In this document: positions 35,412 to 44,073 of the stretch, piece by piece
How the letters are laid out: each line of letters begins with the position of its first letter
How positions within the stretch are numbered: the first letter of the stretch is position 1
From: Brevibacillus_H sp049846925
Lineage (GTDB): Bacteria > Bacillota > Bacilli > Brevibacillales > Brevibacillaceae
Direction of reading: 5' to 3'
NCBI RefSeq assembly: GCF_049846925.1
Contig: NZ_JBNCMT010000028.1
Coordinates: 10,558 to 74,557 of the forward strand
DNA length: 64,000 nt
Made by a program: the position numbers and the translations under genes
Notes under the pieces: generated by a model
Database searches by the model: none
Seen by the model: the letters and a program-made list of their open reading frames with translations, nothing else
Told to the model about the DNA's origin: nothing

Positions 35412-36566
35412 ATGAGCAGAGTAGAAAAAGGGTATTTCGGACAATTTGGTGGAAGCTTTGTTCCACCCGATCTTCAAGAGGTTCTTGATTACCTGGCAGA
35501 GCAATTTGAGAAATATAAAGATGATCCGGAGTTCAATGAGGAATTTCGGTACTACTTGCGAGAGTTTGTTGGTAGAGAAAATCCGTTAACTTTCGCCAGA
35601 CATCTGACAGAGAAACTGAATGGTGCCAAAATCTATCTCAAACGGGAAGACCTGAACCATACAGGTGCCCATAAAATTAATAATGTAATTGGTCAAATCC
35701 TGCTCGCCAAACGAATGGGAGCAAAGCGAGTGATCGCTGAAACGGGAGCAGGACAGCACGGTGTGGCTACAGCAACAGTCTGCGCCATGTTTGGAATCGA
35801 TTGTGTCATCTACATGGGGGCAGAAGATACCAAGAGACAGGCACTTAACGTATTTCGCATGGAGCTGCTTGGTGCAAAGGTTGTTCCCGTTACCAAAGGC
35901 CAAGGCAGGCTAAAAGATGCAGTCGATGAGGCATTAGGCGATCTGGTGCAAAATTATGCGAATACGTTTTATTTGCTTGGCTCGGCGGTGGGGCCGCATC
36001 CGTTCCCCAGCATGGTCAAGCACTTCCAGTCCGTGATTAGTGAAGAATCCAAAAAGCAAATTCTGGAGAAAGAAGGCCGCCTTCCTACAGCAGTTATTGC
36101 TTGCGCAGGTGGTGGCAGTAATGCGATTGGTGCATTTGCTCACTACATCGCTGAACCCGATGTCCGATTAATTGGGGTAGAACCTGACCAGGCCCCGTCA
36201 CTCACAGAGGGTGTTCCTGCAGTCATCCATGGATTTAAATGTCTCGTCCTGCTTGATGAGGAAGGGAATCCCAAACCGACTTATTCTATTGCAGCGGGAT
36301 TGGATTATCCTGGCATCGGCCCTGAACATAGCTATCTCAAAGAAATCGGCAGAGCCGAATACGTGACTGTTACAAACGAAGAAGTATTGGAAGCTTTCCA
36401 GGTACTGGCGAAAACAGAGGGGATCATTCCAGCGCTTGAAAGCGCTCATGCAGTTGCCCATACGCTGAAGCTGGCACCAACCTTGGCGAAGGACGATATC
36501 GTGATCATCAACATTTCCGGCCGTGGCGACAAGGATGTAGAACAGGTATATCACATGCTGAAATAA
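35412..36566 (+). CDS. trpB: Tryptophan synthase beta chain-like protein, orphan
   Basis: 384 aa. PLP Schiff-base Lys in HTGAHKINN, catalytic Glu in AETGAGQHGVATAT, phosphate-binding GGGSNAIGAF and the terminal ISGRGDKDV. TrpB joins indole and serine to give tryptophan. There is no trpA or other trp gene nearby; standalone TrpB genes are known as second copies. Compared with the Salmonella enzyme as I remember it, it lacks about nine residues after LIGVEPDQ (where the usual GxHG loop lies). It may be a specialised TrpB working on free indole or another substrate. Confidence 0.85.
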   Translation: MSRVEKGYFGQFGGSFVPPDLQEVLDYLAEQFEKYKDDPEFNEEFRYYLREFVGRENPLTFARHLTEKLNGAKIYLKREDLNHTGAHKINNVIGQILLAKRMGAKRVIAETGAGQHGVATATVCAMFGIDCVIYMGAEDTKRQALNVFRMELLGAKVVPVTKGQGRLKDAVDEALGDLVQNYANTFYLLGSAVGPHPFPSMVKHFQSVISEESKKQILEKEGRLPTAVIACAGGGSNAIGAFAHYIAEPDVRLIGVEPDQAPSLTEGVPAVIHGFKCLVLLDEEGNPKPTYSIAAGLDYPGIGPEHSYLKEIGRAEYVTVTNEEVLEAFQVLAKTEGIIPALESAHAVAHTLKLAPTLAKDDIVIINISGRGDKDVEQVYHMLK

Positions 36567-36581
36567 TAAGAATCAATTAGG

Positions 36582-36635
36582 CTCCATGTCCAAGGGGACT
36601 GATCCCAGTCCCCCCAAGTGACGTGGAGTTTTTTT
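36582..36635 (+). terminator. Rho-independent terminator of trpB
   Basis: Stem CTCCATGTC / GACGTGGAG with an inner GGGGACTG / CAGTCCCC hairpin, followed by TTTTTTT. Confidence 0.9.
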
Positions 36636-36745
36636 GTATTATCGGAAAGTTCATCTGCTATATAAAGATTACGGTTTTCTTTTGGAAGTTTAGGGCAAAT
36701 TAGGAAAACCTAAGATCACAGGCCAGATGATACAGAGGTGAAACG

Positions 36746-38197
36746 ATGAGCGATACGATTTCAGACAATCTGGAAGAGAATACGGAAATCCTTCTGGGAC
36801 AGTTTTCGAAAATGACTGATTTTGTGATCAGACGATTCAAACTGCGTTCTGGAACAGATGCTGCGCTTGTCTATTTTGACGGTTTGGTTGATCGGCTATC
36901 GGTGAACGAGCATTTGCTGAAGCCTTTGATCTTTGAAATCGAAAATGATGAGATCGACCAAATACACCTGCCAATCGGGAAAATGAGCATAACCAATGAG
37001 TGGAAGGAAATCGAGTATTCCCTGTTTATTGGAATCAGTGTCCTGTTTGTTCATCAACAGCCACATGCACTGATGTTTGATACACAAGGTTGGCCCCAGC
37101 GGGCAATTAAGGAGCCACAAATTGAATCCTCCTTGAAAGGTGGGCATCAGGGCTTTACGGAGACGGCCGATCAGAATATCTCGTTGATTCGCCGTTATCT
37201 CCCTAATCGTGAGCTGAAAATCCGCAATTACTCGATAGGCAGAAGAGGAAAGACAAGAATATTTATGATGTACCTGGAGGACATTGTTAATTCAGATTAT
37301 CTAAAGGAATTAGAACGACGGATGGGCCAGATTGATGTAGATGCCGTATTAAATACAGGTGAGCTTGCGGAGTTTCTGGAGGATCGGCCGTTCAGTATTT
37401 TTCCCCAGGTGATTCTTACTGAACGTCCGGATGCGGTGGCATCTCAATTATTACAAGGAAGGGTGACTCTGGTAGTTGATCATTCTCCTTCTGCCATTGT
37501 GCTTCCGGCTAGTTTTGCTACTTTTTTTCAAAGTGTGGACGATTACAGCTCACGCTGGGTGATTTCATCTTTTTTGCGAGTGTTACGGTTTATTGCATTT
37601 TTGATCGCTACCTGTTTGCCTGCAACCTACATTGCCATGATCTCTTTTCATTATGAGGTAATACCAGTTGACCTGTTGATATCTGTTGGTGAATCAAGAG
37701 CAAGAGTTCCCTTCCCCCCCATCGTTGAAGCGTTGATTATGGAGTTGGCCATCGAAATGCTGCGAGAGGCTGGTCTACGTGTCCCTTCTCCGATTGGACA
37801 AACCATAGGGGTGGTTGGGGGGATCATTATCGGTCAGGCTGCTGTCCAGGCAGGAGTTGTCAGTAACATCATGGTTGTCGTTGTCGCTATCACAGCTATT
37901 TCATCGTTTATTATTCCCAATCAGGACATGGCACTATCTCTGCGGCTTATTCGATTCCCGATGATGCTGGTTTCATCCTTTTTTGGAATGGTGGGTATCA
38001 CGATCGGGCTGATGATCATCATTGCTCATATTATTTCTCTGGAATCACTGCAAGTGCCATTTGGAAGTCCGATCATACCAGTGAGAGCGCCTGACTGGAA
38101 GGATACATGGATCCGTGTACCGTTGCGATACATGATTAATCGGCCGTTATCAACAAAGCCGAAACAACTTATTCGGCAGAAGCGACGCAGACCGTAA
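36746..38197 (+). CDS. gerAA: Spore germination receptor subunit GerAA-like
   Basis: 483 aa; ATG after CAGAGGTGAAACG. A large cytosolic N-terminal domain (LGQFSKMTDFVIRRF) and several membrane helices in the last 230 residues, with the conserved PFPPIVEALIMELAIEMLRE and GQTIGVVGGIIIGQAAVQAG. First subunit of a germinant receptor in the spore inner membrane. Same order AA-AB-AC as gerA operons. Confidence 0.93.
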   Translation: MSDTISDNLEENTEILLGQFSKMTDFVIRRFKLRSGTDAALVYFDGLVDRLSVNEHLLKPLIFEIENDEIDQIHLPIGKMSITNEWKEIEYSLFIGISVLFVHQQPHALMFDTQGWPQRAIKEPQIESSLKGGHQGFTETADQNISLIRRYLPNRELKIRNYSIGRRGKTRIFMMYLEDIVNSDYLKELERRMGQIDVDAVLNTGELAEFLEDRPFSIFPQVILTERPDAVASQLLQGRVTLVVDHSPSAIVLPASFATFFQSVDDYSSRWVISSFLRVLRFIAFLIATCLPATYIAMISFHYEVIPVDLLISVGESRARVPFPPIVEALIMELAIEMLREAGLRVPSPIGQTIGVVGGIIIGQAAVQAGVVSNIMVVVVAITAISSFIIPNQDMALSLRLIRFPMMLVSSFFGMVGITIGLMIIIAHIISLESLQVPFGSPIIPVRAPDWKDTWIRVPLRYMINRPLSTKPKQLIRQKRRRP

Positions 38198-38221
38198 AAT
38201 CCCCTAAATGAGGTTTACGAA

Positions 38222-39310
38222 ATGATACAAATATCATATATCCAATACGTTTTGTTAATCTTTATGGCTCAGGTTGGTATTGGTATTTTGTCACTCCCTC
38301 GTGACTTGATGGAAAAAGCGGGGACTGACGGTTGGATTGCTATCTTTCCTGGCTGGATCATATCCATGGGTATCAGCATCATCGTCATATCCATCATGAA
38401 AAAAGACCCTTCAAGCACCATTTTTGAGCTTTTGCCAAAATACCTGGGAAAATGGATTGGCAAGTTATTTATCGTCATTTGGGTCCTCTATGGTTTGAGT
38501 GGCTCTACGGTTGTACTATTCACCACACTCCATGTAATCAATCAGTGGATACTGCCCAACACCAAGCAATACATCCTCATGCTGCTGTTTTCCATCCCTC
38601 TTTACATGATTACGGTTCAAGGGTTAAAAGGAATTGCCAGATTTGCGGAGTTAGCGTATTTTACTTTGCCCTGGATACCTGTCTTTCTGCTGTTTACCCT
38701 TTCAGACCTAAACTGGTTGCATCTGCTGCCCGTTCTCAAGGAGGGATGGATGCCCATTATCAAAACAGTGAAATCTACGGTACTCTCTTTTCTAGGCTTT
38801 GAGCTTGCTTTTCTGCTCTATCCCTATCTAATCAAGAAAGAAAAAGCAGTTAAAGGCATACTGATTGCCAATACTATGTCCATGCTGGTTTTTGTTGTGG
38901 TAACCATTATTAGCTATCTTCGTTTCAGTCCGTTAGAAGTGGAGGCTTACGTATGGCCTACCCTTAACCTGCTCAAATTGATTCGTCTTCCTTTTTTGGA
39001 GAGATTTGAAATCATTTTTCTTTCGTTTTACCTGTTCATTTTATTTAAGACGATCATTCCCTATGCTTACTTTGCAATTGAAGGAACGAGCCGCCTGTTT
39101 GGGGGAAAATACAATCAACTCTCTTTGCGGGTAATTGTCCTTGGGTGGATCGTAGCCTCCTTTTTTTTCATCCCTACCTATGATGAGATTATTCAGATAG
39201 GGAAATTTTGGGGTCAGTTTGGTCTTTATCTCGCTTTTGGTTTCCCTGTTGTGTTCTTCCTTTATCAGAAGATCTTTCGCATCTTTAGAAGAAAGGAACT
39301 GTCTGAATGA
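38222..39310 (+). CDS. gerAB: Spore germination receptor subunit GerAB-like (amino-acid permease fold)
   Basis: 362 aa. Ten membrane helices in the LeuT/AAAP fold, starting with YVLLIFMAQVGIGILSLPRD, typical of GerAB family proteins that bind the germinant. Followed by gerAC, overlapping by 4 bp (ATGA). Confidence 0.93.
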   Translation: MIQISYIQYVLLIFMAQVGIGILSLPRDLMEKAGTDGWIAIFPGWIISMGISIIVISIMKKDPSSTIFELLPKYLGKWIGKLFIVIWVLYGLSGSTVVLFTTLHVINQWILPNTKQYILMLLFSIPLYMITVQGLKGIARFAELAYFTLPWIPVFLLFTLSDLNWLHLLPVLKEGWMPIIKTVKSTVLSFLGFELAFLLYPYLIKKEKAVKGILIANTMSMLVFVVVTIISYLRFSPLEVEAYVWPTLNLLKLIRLPFLERFEIIFLSFYLFILFKTIIPYAYFAIEGTSRLFGGKYNQLSLRVIVLGWIVASFFFIPTYDEIIQIGKFWGQFGLYLAFGFPVVFFLYQKIFRIFRRKELSE

Positions 39311-40428
39311 AGAAAAGACATCTCTCGCTAATACTGTCGGCTGCCCTTCTGTTACCGGGTTGCGGTGATCAGACCAACTTGGAGGAACAACAAATGACAC
39401 TGCTGCTTGGGTTGGATGTGGGAAAAGGCGATGAACTAAGATTTTATTCGGTGTCCCCTGTATTTAGTCCGGAAGCGAGTCAAAAATATAATATCACAGG
39501 AACGTATGCGAATACGGCCAGACAGGCAAGGAAAAGACTTGATGCGATGAGCATTGGCAGCCTGGTTGGTGGCAAGGTACAAAATATCGTCATTTCGAAA
39601 AAGCTGCTTCAAACGAAAAACGTATTTGTTTATCTGGATTCCTTTTTTCGGGACCCTAAAAACGAGGTCAACGGGATTGTGATGGTCGTAGATGGAGAAG
39701 TCAAGGATATTGTATATATGAATATGAAAGACAAGGGAAGGCCAGGTGTCGTGTTAAAAGAACAGGTCGAAACCTCTTATGAGGGGCGTTCTACTGTTCG
39801 CACGACTTTGCAGCAATACCATCGTCAGATGCTTGAGCCTGGAGTCACTCCCTATTTAACCCAAATTAAGCCTGGAAGTAATGAAATCATCGTAACAGGT
39901 ACGGCTTTTCTAAACCATGAGGGGAAGTATGTCACTTCCGTTGGTTTGAAGGAGAGTTCCCTTTTTCTGCTGATGAAAAAGCAATTGCAACGATCTATTC
40001 CTGTTTCCTTCATCCTTCCTCCCGATATACTTGAGGACAAAAAGCAGAAACAGGTTTATCGGATTAACTTGAATATCGGATCGGCAAAAAGAAAGATAAC
40101 GACAAAGGTTCAACAGGGTACTTTTCATTTCGATATAAAGCTGGATATAGGCGTAGTCGTAACGGAGCGCCCCTTTAAATTCGATTCCGAGAAAAAGGGA
40201 AAACAGTTCAAAAAAGCGGTGGAGATCGCTGTGAAAAAAGATTGTGAAGAGATCATTCGTAAGTTTCAACAGCACCAAATCGATCCAGTGGGGCTTGGGC
40301 AGTACGTACAGGCATTTCATTACAGAGAATGGAAAAAGGTAGAAAAAGAGTGGGGAAAAGCATTTTCCAAAGCAAAAGTTACGGTTACGCCGAAGGTCAA
40401 AATCATGAGCTATGGAGTAGAGAAATAA
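39307..40428 (+). CDS. gerAC: Spore germination lipoprotein GerAC-like
   Basis: 373 aa. Lipoprotein signal with lipobox LLPGC (Cys about residue 20), then the Ger(x)C domain pattern (TLLLGLDVGKGDEL, KRLDAMSIGSLVGGK, NEIIVTGTAFLNHEGKYV). The lipoprotein subunit of the germinant receptor. Confidence 0.92.
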   Translation: MKKRHLSLILSAALLLPGCGDQTNLEEQQMTLLLGLDVGKGDELRFYSVSPVFSPEASQKYNITGTYANTARQARKRLDAMSIGSLVGGKVQNIVISKKLLQTKNVFVYLDSFFRDPKNEVNGIVMVVDGEVKDIVYMNMKDKGRPGVVLKEQVETSYEGRSTVRTTLQQYHRQMLEPGVTPYLTQIKPGSNEIIVTGTAFLNHEGKYVTSVGLKESSLFLLMKKQLQRSIPVSFILPPDILEDKKQKQVYRINLNIGSAKRKITTKVQQGTFHFDIKLDIGVVVTERPFKFDSEKKGKQFKKAVEIAVKKDCEEIIRKFQQHQIDPVGLGQYVQAFHYREWKKVEKEWGKAFSKAKVTVTPKVKIMSYGVEK

Positions 40429-40445
40429 TGAAATGAAAAACAAAA

Positions 40446-40472
40446 CCCCACTCTCCGAACGGAAGGGTGGGG
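40446..40472 (-). terminator. Terminator, mainly for the HD-GYP gene
   Basis: Stem CCCCAC-TCTCC / GGAAG-GTGGGG. On the minus strand a TTTTGTTTTTC run follows, on the plus strand only CATCTTTG. It may also serve gerAC. Confidence 0.7.
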
Positions 40473-40499
40473 CATCTTTGTGAAAAAGGGTAAGAATTT

Positions 40500-41861
40500 C
40501 TAGACAATCTGATTTTCTGGAGCGATCCGTTCAAGCAAGAGATCATCTACTCTGGTAATATGGTGGGCATGCATGAACTCTTCTTCTGTAATCGCAACAT
40601 GGAAGGCTTCAACCACTTCTGGACAAAACTGCGTTCCTTTGTTGTTAGCAATTTCGGCACATGCTTGCTGATAAGAGAGTCCCTTTCGATAAGCCCGATT
40701 GGAAGTCATGGCATCAAATGAATCGGCAACCGCTGAAATACGAGCTACGAAAGGAATTTCCAGCTCTTTCAACTGATCTGGATACCCTCGTCCATCATAA
40801 CGTTCGTGGTGATTGCGGGTGATTTGCAGAATCAGCTTGATGTTGTTGTCCTCTTTTTCATTTAACTGGGCATACAATCGGTGCAACAACGCTTCCCCGC
40901 GTATCGGATGAGTTTTGATAATTTGAAATTCCTCTTGCGTCAATCGGCCCGGCTTGAGCAGAATGCTGTCTTCGATTCCGATTTTCCCGATATCATGCAG
41001 TAACCCACCCGTGTAAATGGTTTCAACCAGATCTTGATCCAATCCCATTTGGCGGGCAATGACCTTCATATAATACGCGACTCGTTGGGAATGACCAAGT
41101 GTATAGGCGTCCCGTTCTTCCAGAGCGACAGCCAATGTTTTCAAAATGCTTTGATTCGCTTGGGCAAGCTGCCTGCTTACGATGGTAGATTTGAGGAGAT
41201 CCTGCTCTTTTCTGCGAGCACTTGTAAACAAGATGATAGTAATCAGATAACTGCCGATAACCAGAAACATTAATAAATACTTGATCTGACTATAATGTCC
41301 ATAGAAATTTTCTTCGTAGGTGGAAATGGCAACGTACCAGTCCCATTCAGGAAAATATTGAAAGATAGCAATTTTTTTGCGAGGATCCGGATCATCAGGG
41401 TTTTGCCATGTATAATGCAGTTCACCCTGCTTCTGGTTAATAATATGTTGGATTATGTACTTTCCGTCTGGTCCCTGTACCTTGTACAGATTTTGTCCTT
41501 CCAATTTTGGATGCATGAGTAGATCGCCTTGGGAGTTTGTAATAAACAAGTAGTCGCCAGGGCCTAGGGTAATGTCTACACTGGATAAATCACGTGTGCC
41601 ATTTGGCAACTTGGGGCCGGAAAGAAGCTGTTTTAATTGATTTTGGGCATCTTCTAAAGGGGTGTGATGCTCTTTCGCTTGTTTGTCGATCTGGTTGATC
41701 ATGTGAACGACTACGTTAAGCTGCTTGTCCATGCTCCTGATACCAGCTCGGAGGTACTCAACTTTCGCCTGTGAGTAACCAATTACTACTATAAAGGTAA
41801 AAAGGATAGGGAGTAGAAAGATAAACAAGTAAGTTATCGATCGAGATTTGGTTACTGTCAA
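40500..41861 (-). CDS. Cache-domain HD-GYP phosphodiesterase
   Basis: 453 aa from a TTG after AAAGGGAG. Residues about 10-30 and 195-215 are membrane segments enclosing an extracytoplasmic Cache-type sensor domain (YLFITNSQGDLLMHPKLEGQ, WDWYVAISTYEENFYGHYSQ). The C-terminal HD-GYP domain has HSQRVAYYM, LLHDIGKIGI, THPIRGEALL and HHERYDGRGYP, all catalytic and metal ligands intact. Expected to hydrolyse c-di-GMP (or a related dinucleotide) in response to an external ligand. Confidence 0.92.
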   Translation of the reverse strand: MTVTKSRSITYLFIFLLPILFTFIVVIGYSQAKVEYLRAGIRSMDKQLNVVVHMINQIDKQAKEHHTPLEDAQNQLKQLLSGPKLPNGTRDLSSVDITLGPGDYLFITNSQGDLLMHPKLEGQNLYKVQGPDGKYIIQHIINQKQGELHYTWQNPDDPDPRKKIAIFQYFPEWDWYVAISTYEENFYGHYSQIKYLLMFLVIGSYLITIILFTSARRKEQDLLKSTIVSRQLAQANQSILKTLAVALEERDAYTLGHSQRVAYYMKVIARQMGLDQDLVETIYTGGLLHDIGKIGIEDSILLKPGRLTQEEFQIIKTHPIRGEALLHRLYAQLNEKEDNNIKLILQITRNHHERYDGRGYPDQLKELEIPFVARISAVADSFDAMTSNRAYRKGLSYQQACAEIANNKGTQFCPEVVEAFHVAITEEEFMHAHHITRVDDLLLERIAPENQIV

Positions 41862-41957
41862 AGATTCACTCCCTTTCCGTGCGAATTGTCACAAAATGTC
41901 GTTTCTTTCATAATAGGCGAAATGTTGGAAACGAGCAACTGTTACCATAAAAACATA

Positions 41958-41982
41958 CGCTCTCGAAAAGGTTCCGAGAGCG
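41958..41982 (-). terminator. Terminator of the 35-aa gene
   Basis: Perfect 8-bp stem CGCTCTCG / CGAGAGCG; on the minus strand TATGTTTTTATGG follows. Confidence 0.75.
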
Positions 41983-41996
41983 CAGATATATTATCC

Positions 41997-42104
41997 TTAT
42001 TCAGCAGGGCGATTGGGTCCTTCCAGTTTTTTATCTCCGTACCCTGGGCGTTTCTCTTCATTTGGTACAGGCTTTGATGACTTTTGCTTCTTATCGTTTG
42101 CCAT
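41997..42104 (-). CDS. Small hydrophilic protein (35 aa)
   Basis: Codons run from an ATG after CGGAGCGATTTGG to TAA: MANDKKQKSSKPVPNEEKRP then GYGDKKLEGPNRPAE. Good RBS and its own terminator. Lys/Pro-rich; conserved-looking tail GPNRPAE. I do not recognise a named family; function unknown. Overlooked by length cut-offs. Confidence 0.65.
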   Translation of the reverse strand: MANDKKQKSSKPVPNEEKRPGYGDKKLEGPNRPAE

Positions 42105-42132
42105 CCAAATCGCTCCGTTTCTTCATTGTTAT

Positions 42133-43380
42133 TTATTTCGCCTTTTCTTTTTTGGTGGCCCAGGTAGAAACTGATTTCGCTTCACGATTTTTCTGTTTCG
42201 CATAAGCAGCGAACAAACCGAGGATTGCACAGATAACGAGCGTAAAAAATCCGTAAATGAACCAGGGAAGCTGGCTTCCTACACCACCAAACCTCTCCAT
42301 AATGGAACCGCCTGCTACATTGCCGATGGCTCCTCCGATTCCCGATACCACATTCGAAATGCCAAAGTAAGCGCCCATCCATTTGGGACTTGCGAAATGA
42401 CCAACCAAACTGTCCAGTACCGGCAGGAATAGCATTTCTCCTGTGATAAAAAGAATGGCTGATCCGCTCAGTTGGACGAAATTACTTGTTCTTCCAAGCA
42501 AAAAAAGCCCCGTACCGAGAAATAATGTACCGACAATCAAGGCAATATAGGGATTGATTCTCTCCAGCACAAACCGGGATATAGGGCCCTGAAACAAAAC
42601 TACGCAGATAGAATTGATGGTCCAAATCAGTCCAATCGAGGTTGCCGAGTGCAAAACATATTCCCCTCGGATCGGCAGAATAAATGCGAATTGGGCATAG
42701 AGGGCCCAAATGAACAAGGAGACGACCGAGAACAAGAGAAAGCTTCGGTGAGACAAGATTTCCCGGTATTCACTGAGCGGAATCGGTCGGCATTTTTCTC
42801 CTTGGCAGCGATCATTAGGCAGTACCGAAAATGTAAGCAAAGCTAGCAAGCCATGTGCAATCGCGGCGTAAATAAAAATCTGCTCCGTTGCGCCGATGGC
42901 GAAGATCGTGATAATAATGCCAGCTGCAATGATTCCGATGTTGGCTGCAATGCCCCGCCATGAAAATGCAGTCGTACGTTGTGATTCGTCCACAACCTGG
43001 GAAATCATTGCTTTCAATGTAGGTGCTAAGAGACCCACTCCGATTCCATTGACGAAGGCGAACAACATAAAAAATACATACGTAATGCTTCTGCTGTACC
43101 CGATCATTGCACCTAACTGGATGAGAGTTCCCAGTCCCATGACATTTCTTCGGCCAAAGCGGTCAGATAAAAAGCCTCCAAACAAACTGCCGATTTGAAA
43201 AGCCACACTTCCCACACCGAGAATGATGCCGACTTCTGCCAATGAGAAATGCCGGGTTTTCTCCAGAAAAATGGGAAACAGCGGAATGACCAGATAGGTA
43301 GCCAGATGCATAAACAGTGACGTTGCCATCAGGATCAGGAAGATTCGGTTTGTAAGTAGCCGCTTGGTAGAAGTAGTCAT
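42133..43380 (-). CDS. MFS transporter (drug:H+ antiporter type)
   Basis: 415 aa, 12 predicted membrane helices. MFS signature GGFLSDRFGRRNVMGLGTL after helix 2 and GPISRFVLERINPYIAL in the middle. Likely exports a small molecule; substrate unknown. The ATG has only a poor ribosome binding site. Its 3' end lies 28 bp upstream of the 35-aa gene, on the same strand, so they may share a transcript. Confidence 0.88.
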   Translation of the reverse strand: MTTSTKRLLTNRIFLILMATSLFMHLATYLVIPLFPIFLEKTRHFSLAEVGIILGVGSVAFQIGSLFGGFLSDRFGRRNVMGLGTLIQLGAMIGYSRSITYVFFMLFAFVNGIGVGLLAPTLKAMISQVVDESQRTTAFSWRGIAANIGIIAAGIIITIFAIGATEQIFIYAAIAHGLLALLTFSVLPNDRCQGEKCRPIPLSEYREILSHRSFLLFSVVSLFIWALYAQFAFILPIRGEYVLHSATSIGLIWTINSICVVLFQGPISRFVLERINPYIALIVGTLFLGTGLFLLGRTSNFVQLSGSAILFITGEMLFLPVLDSLVGHFASPKWMGAYFGISNVVSGIGGAIGNVAGGSIMERFGGVGSQLPWFIYGFFTLVICAILGLFAAYAKQKNREAKSVSTWATKKEKAK

Positions 43381-43575
43381 ACGTTAGTATGGGGAAAGAA
43401 GAGAAGCTTTTATGCAGGTTGAAAGGTCACGCAGACCTAATCTGGGCTAGAGCGGATTTTGTAGGCGATTCAGGGCAGATGTCTAGACCAACCCAGAAGG
43501 ATTCACATATACCTATACTGTTCAAATAGCTATGTGCGAAAAAGCCAATTACTACGCAGCAAGGAGGGATTGGTG

Positions 43576-43683
43576 ATGGGCATGGGCAGACTGTTTGACA
43601 ATGATGGGTTCGAAATCATTATTTGGATTTTGCTGATCATCTTCCTGATTTCCATCTTCTTTTTCGATGATGACATTGATTAA
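43576..43683 (+). CDS. Very small membrane protein (35 aa)
   Basis: ATG after AAGGAGGGATTGGTG. The peptide has an acidic N-terminus, one membrane helix (FEIIIWILLIIFLISIFFF) and the acidic end DDDID. Followed 27 bp later by another small gene. No family recognised. Confidence 0.65.
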   Translation: MGMGRLFDNDGFEIIIWILLIIFLISIFFFDDDID

Positions 43684-43710
43684 AGCCCAGTATTGACAGG
43701 AGTGGATGTT

Positions 43711-43920
43711 ATGCGAGCGGGAAAACCAATTCATCAATTGAATAACTACTACAAGAAGAATCCGGGATTTCGCCAGTGGGTGAAGGCAAACGAGCAGTTT
43801 TTTCAGCAGAATCCGGCAGTTTTTGAAGAAGTGGTTCAAGACCCCAACATGGTCAATCTGTTCATTGATGTGTTGATGTTGAATGCAGCGAATATTAAAA
43901 GCAGATTATCAGACAAATGA
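43711..43920 (+). CDS. Small conserved hypothetical protein
   Basis: 69 aa; ATG after AGGAGTGGATGTT. Helical, with KKNPGFRQWVKANEQFFQQN and EVVQDPNMVNLFIDVLML. I do not recognise the family. Adjacent to the 35-aa membrane protein and followed by a terminator. Confidence 0.65.
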   Translation: MRAGKPIHQLNNYYKKNPGFRQWVKANEQFFQQNPAVFEEVVQDPNMVNLFIDVLMLNAANIKSRLSDK

Positions 43921-43930
43921 AAACCTCCTA

Positions 43931-43980
43931 AGAAACGGCCTTCAATTGACGAAACTTGTCAACTGAGGGCTGTTTCTCTA
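43931..43980 (+). terminator. Rho-independent terminator
   Basis: Long imperfect stem AGAAACGGCCTTCA... / ...TGAGGGCTGTTTCT with T-rich end. Confidence 0.75.
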
Positions 43981-44073
43981 TCCAAAATTTGCTATACTTG
44001 TTATAGTTGTCTGAAAAGTGCCACTGGAAGGACAATGATCTTTAGTTTCCATCTTAAAGGGGGAAAAGTAGCA

